Of a DNA stretch of 40,837 nucleotides, positions 38,853-40,837 are shown piece after piece. This DNA is from Equadaptatus sp045642025 (GTDB lineage: Bacteria; Synergistota; Synergistia; Synergistales; Synergistaceae). Under the pieces are notes generated by a model, which was given only the letters and a program-made list of their open reading frames with translations, was not told the origin of the DNA and did no database searches. Position numbers and translations under genes: made by a program. The stretch lies in assembly GCA_045642025.1 (NCBI GenBank), contig JAZUIB010000052.1, positions 1 to 40,837 on the forward strand, read 5' to 3'. The first letter of the stretch is position 1, and each line of letters opens with the position of its first letter.

Positions 38853-39668
38853 ATGGTAATCAAAATCAAACAAGGCACAGATGATCTACACCACACAAAT
38901 TTAATGTACGAGAATGAAGATACAGCAAGAACTGTAGACAACTTTTTCGGCATTTCAACAAAACAGAAGAAGTCTAAAGCTCCTGACACAGCTTCTTTAC
39001 AAGAGATGGAAGATCATAAGGGGAAAAAAAAGGCAGCTGCGGCTACAGCTACCAAAGAAGAGATGCAAAATCTCCCAAAAAATCGCTACGGTCATTCTAC
39101 CACGAAAGAAACCAAAAGTGAAGCAGAAAAAACACTTGATGCTTGCATTGCTCAAATATGGGATAGTTTTGTTATAAAAAGAAAATCCCACCCTCAAGAT
39201 TTTCAAGCGTATGTAAACATGGCAGCACCTGTAAAATTTGAAAATGGTACTCTTTTCCTTGTTGTACCAACTTGTTTTGCGAAGGAAAACATTGAAAATA
39301 ATTATCTGCATCTTTTTACAGATGAATTGTCTGCAATAAGCGCTGGGCTTATTAAAGCTGTTAACGTTCAGTGTCCCTCTGATGCAGTGAAAAATGAAAA
39401 TGCATTTTATGTAAAACTTCATTTAGCATTGCTTAAAGATGCACGAATAACCAACGCCGATTTGAGAATATATGCAATTTTGCTGTCTTATCGAAACAAT
39501 AAGACAGGAAAATGCTTTATTAATTTTCTCAAAATTCATATGGATTATAATGTTAGTTTAAGTGTTATACATACTGGTATTAAACGTCTTACCGAAACTG
39601 GATACATTAAAGCTACAAAATATTTTGGGCAACATAGTATTGTTTTTACATTGATTGAAGGTGAATGA
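38853..39668 (+). CDS. Putative replication initiator: DnaA domain I-like region plus winged-helix-like C-terminus
   Basis: 271 residues. Residues 1-90 are polar and probably disordered. Residues about 92-160 (CIAQIWDSFVIKRKSHPQDF, then VKFENGTLFLVVPTCFAKEN and IENNYLHLFTDEL) have the pattern of DnaA domain I, which binds helicase DnaB. Residues about 190-270 (NADLRIYAILLSYRNN, CFINFLKIHMDYNVSLSVIH, GIKRLTETGYIKAT) form a winged-helix-like unit as in plasmid and phage initiators. It sits between two iteron-like arrays and next to parA, so an initiator role is likely. The family assignment is by pattern, not a known homologue. AGAGGTAG precedes the ATG. Confidence 0.65.
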   Translation: MVIKIKQGTDDLHHTNLMYENEDTARTVDNFFGISTKQKKSKAPDTASLQEMEDHKGKKKAAAATATKEEMQNLPKNRYGHSTTKETKSEAEKTLDACIAQIWDSFVIKRKSHPQDFQAYVNMAAPVKFENGTLFLVVPTCFAKENIENNYLHLFTDELSAISAGLIKAVNVQCPSDAVKNENAFYVKLHLALLKDARITNADLRIYAILLSYRNNKTGKCFINFLKIHMDYNVSLSVIHTGIKRLTETGYIKATKYFGQHSIVFTLIEGE

Positions 39669-39693
39669 TAGTGTGGAAAACTTTAAATTTTTG

Positions 39694-39768
39694 TTTCTGT
39701 CAGAGAAATAGGATTTCTACCAGAGAAATTTAATTTCTACCAGAGAAATTTAATTTCTGTAAGAGAAA
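39694..39768. repeat. Palindromic iteron-like array 2 (four copies, 20-bp period)
   Basis: The same TTTCT-N5-AGAAA 15-mer starts at 39694, 39714, 39734 and 39754, exactly 20 bp apart (two helical turns). Centres are GTCAG, ACCAG, ACCAG, GTAAG. All eight arms are perfect. Confidence 0.9.
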
Positions 39769-39937
39769 TTTATATATATGTTTTTTTAGATAATTTTTAA
39801 ATAATAATTAAAATAAAAAAAACGCGCGCACGTGATCATCTAATATAAAAAAAATCGTCGCTTGTGGATAACTTCAAAACCGAGAACATAAACCACCATA
39901 CACAGCAGGTCAAAAAAGTAAAACCGCTTTTTTGACC
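39694..39937. other. Candidate replication origin
   Basis: In order: iteron-like array 2, an AT-rich tract (39769-39820) suited to unwinding, a short GC-rich CGCGCGCACGTG, and a perfect DnaA box at 39863-39871 (TTATCCACA on the minus strand). An 11-bp stem hairpin follows (ggtcaaaaaag / cttttttgacc, 39908-39937). The initiator-like gene ends just upstream. No protein gene is seen from 39669 to 40035. Confidence 0.7.
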
Positions 39938-40035
39938 CGAAATAGGCAGACGATATTCTTTGAAAGGCGAAAATTATTTTCATCTGCAAGGTGAAATTCA
40001 AGATAGACAGAATAAATGCAAAGGAGGTGTAAAAC

Positions 40036-40227
40036 ATGGAGCAGTTTGTCGATCAGGCAGCCGTGGCTTTGGTTATTTTAATCGAATTGGGCTTTATATG
40101 CCTTTGCGCAGGAATCGGCTATAAGTTGGCGGAGATTATATGGCCGCACTTGCAGCCATTACTCAAAAAATATGAACCCGCTATGCGACAGCGGATTCAC
40201 GACTTTGCAAAAGCAATCTACTGGTAG
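40036..40227 (+). CDS. Small single-span membrane protein
   Basis: 63 residues. Residues about 9-34 are hydrophobic (AVALVILIELGFICLCAGIG), followed by an amphipathic, basic C-terminus (LLKKYEPAMRQRIHDFAKAI). AAAGGAGGTG gives a very strong ribosome site. Family not recognised; it follows the candidate origin and may belong to the plasmid's transfer or maintenance genes. Confidence 0.6.
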   Translation: MEQFVDQAAVALVILIELGFICLCAGIGYKLAEIIWPHLQPLLKKYEPAMRQRIHDFAKAIYW

Positions 40228-40288
40228 TCTCAGGCCCTGCATCAAGGATTTTAACACAGCCGCAGCAGAAACACAATACCGACAATAA

Positions 40289-40324
40289 CTCTCTCCCTGC
40301 GAAGCAGAACAAACAGGGAGAGAG
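40289..40324. other. Hairpin upstream of the last gene
   Basis: Perfect 11-bp stem ctctctccctg / cagggagagag with a 14-nt loop, in the leader of the gene at 40343. Not followed by T residues. Confidence 0.4.
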
Positions 40325-40342
40325 AAACAAAGAGGTCTAAAG

Positions 40343-40837
40343 ATGGACATAACAACAAACGAACAAAACACAATAGCTTTGCCGGAAACACAAGAACGGG
40401 TATGCAGTTTCACTTTATGCTCCAAATGTGTCAACGGCAGCTGCACGCTGGCTCCGGAACTGGAATGTGATTTTGAGACACAAAACAAATTGCTGTCAGA
40501 TTGGCTCCCGTCAATAGTGAAAGCTCATATAGAGCAAGATAGCAAAGTAGTCAGGATCAGAGCCGAAGGCGCAGCCTTTATGCTCCGCCATTCCGGAAAC
40601 AAAGCCGCAGCGGAAATCCTTACGCAGCTTGCACAGAAGATCAACCCGAACGCAAAACGCGCAGCTGTATCCGCTGAGCCTGCGCCTGAAACACCGCCAA
40701 AACCGAGCGTAATAGAGACAGGCAGCAGAAGATTTTACGCAGCTGGCAGTGATACGGTTTACGGAATGAATTTTGAAAAAGAGTTCAGCGAAGCGCTTGA
40801 CCGATCTGATGATGACGAAGTAATCCGCTATGCCGTA
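40343..40837 (+). CDS. Hypothetical protein with N-terminal cysteine cluster (3' truncated)
   Basis: The frame is open from ATG 40343 to the window end (165 codons), so the C-terminus is missing. The N-terminal part has CSFTLCSKCVNGSC and a further Cys seven residues on, spacing C-x4-C-x2-C-x4-C-x7-C, which could bind zinc or an Fe-S cluster. A helical segment follows (SDWLPSIVKAHIEQD to LTQLAQKINPNAKR), then a proline-rich linker (PAPETPPKPS) and an acidic end. AAGAGGTC lies upstream of the ATG. I do not recognise the family. Confidence 0.6.
   Translation, partial: MDITTNEQNTIALPETQERVCSFTLCSKCVNGSCTLAPELECDFETQNKLLSDWLPSIVKAHIEQDSKVVRIRAEGAAFMLRHSGNKAAAEILTQLAQKINPNAKRAAVSAEPAPETPPKPSVIETGSRRFYAAGSDTVYGMNFEKEFSEALDRSDDDEVIRYAV

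Overview
The window reads as a piece of a diderm (two-membrane) bacterial genome with many Firmicutes-like genes, followed by plasmid-like DNA. Diderm evidence: a trimeric autotransporter with a YadA-type membrane anchor at the left edge and an OmpH/Skp-type periplasmic chaperone. Firmicutes-like evidence: CtsR, RNase J, PlsY, DUF4321, CsaB and an NhaC carrier under a lysine riboswitch. This mix, with moderate GC, fits Synergistota best (a gut Cloacibacillus/Synergistes-type organism); Negativicutes is the alternative. The taxonomic call is inference.

Layout. 1-1154: 3' end of a trimeric adhesin/fibre gene. 1206-6057: housekeeping genes (TtcA-like tRNA thiolase, ICMT-type methyltransferase, YgjP-like metallopeptidase plus metallo-beta-lactamase-fold pair, YgiQ-type radical SAM protein). 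6129-10103: skp/ompH, plsY, ctsR, clpC. 10185-10349: tRNA-Glu and tRNA-Gln on the minus strand. 10416-13964: promoter, a small leader ORF, RNase J and a Na/Pi cotransporter. 13979-22607: a tightly packed envelope/division cluster (uppP, DUF4321, maf, DUF5693, csaB, ftsE, ftsX, an EnvC-like LytM peptidase, ctpA), several genes overlapping by a few bases. 22617-23063: a four-tRNA operon (Val, Asp, Phe, Gly) with its own promoter and terminator.

23271-30682 is a defence-type island: a type III restriction-modification operon (mod, res) on the minus strand, divergent from a two-gene unit of an AAA/TOPRIM (OLD-like) ATPase and a D12-class adenine methyltransferase. It is followed by about 0.9 kb without a convincing gene that holds a candidate structured RNA and a 253-bp inverted-repeat element with a consensus promoter inside. 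31517-33581 is a cassette of small ORFs: DUF1659-like, DUF2922-like, an apparently frameshifted sigma-like protein, and an RHH-like protein.

33761-36920 is a clear regulon: promoter, lysine riboswitch (L box), terminator, an N-acyl-D-amino-acid deacylase-family amidohydrolase and an NhaC-family carrier, suggesting lysine or acyl-lysine scavenging shut off by lysine. A degenerate PurE-like gene is convergent with it.

At 37484 a tRNA-Gly(CCC) is cut off at the end of its anticodon stem and the sequence becomes plasmid-like: a small hypothetical gene, an array of eight 15-bp palindromes, parA, a protein joining a DnaA domain I-like region to a winged-helix-like C-terminus, a second array of four of the same palindromes spaced exactly 20 bp apart, an AT-rich tract, a perfect DnaA box, and two uncharacterised genes. 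This looks like the replication/partition module of an integrated plasmid or phage-plasmid, and it is the most novel part of the window together with the OLD-like/D12 pair and the ClpC that lacks its middle domain.
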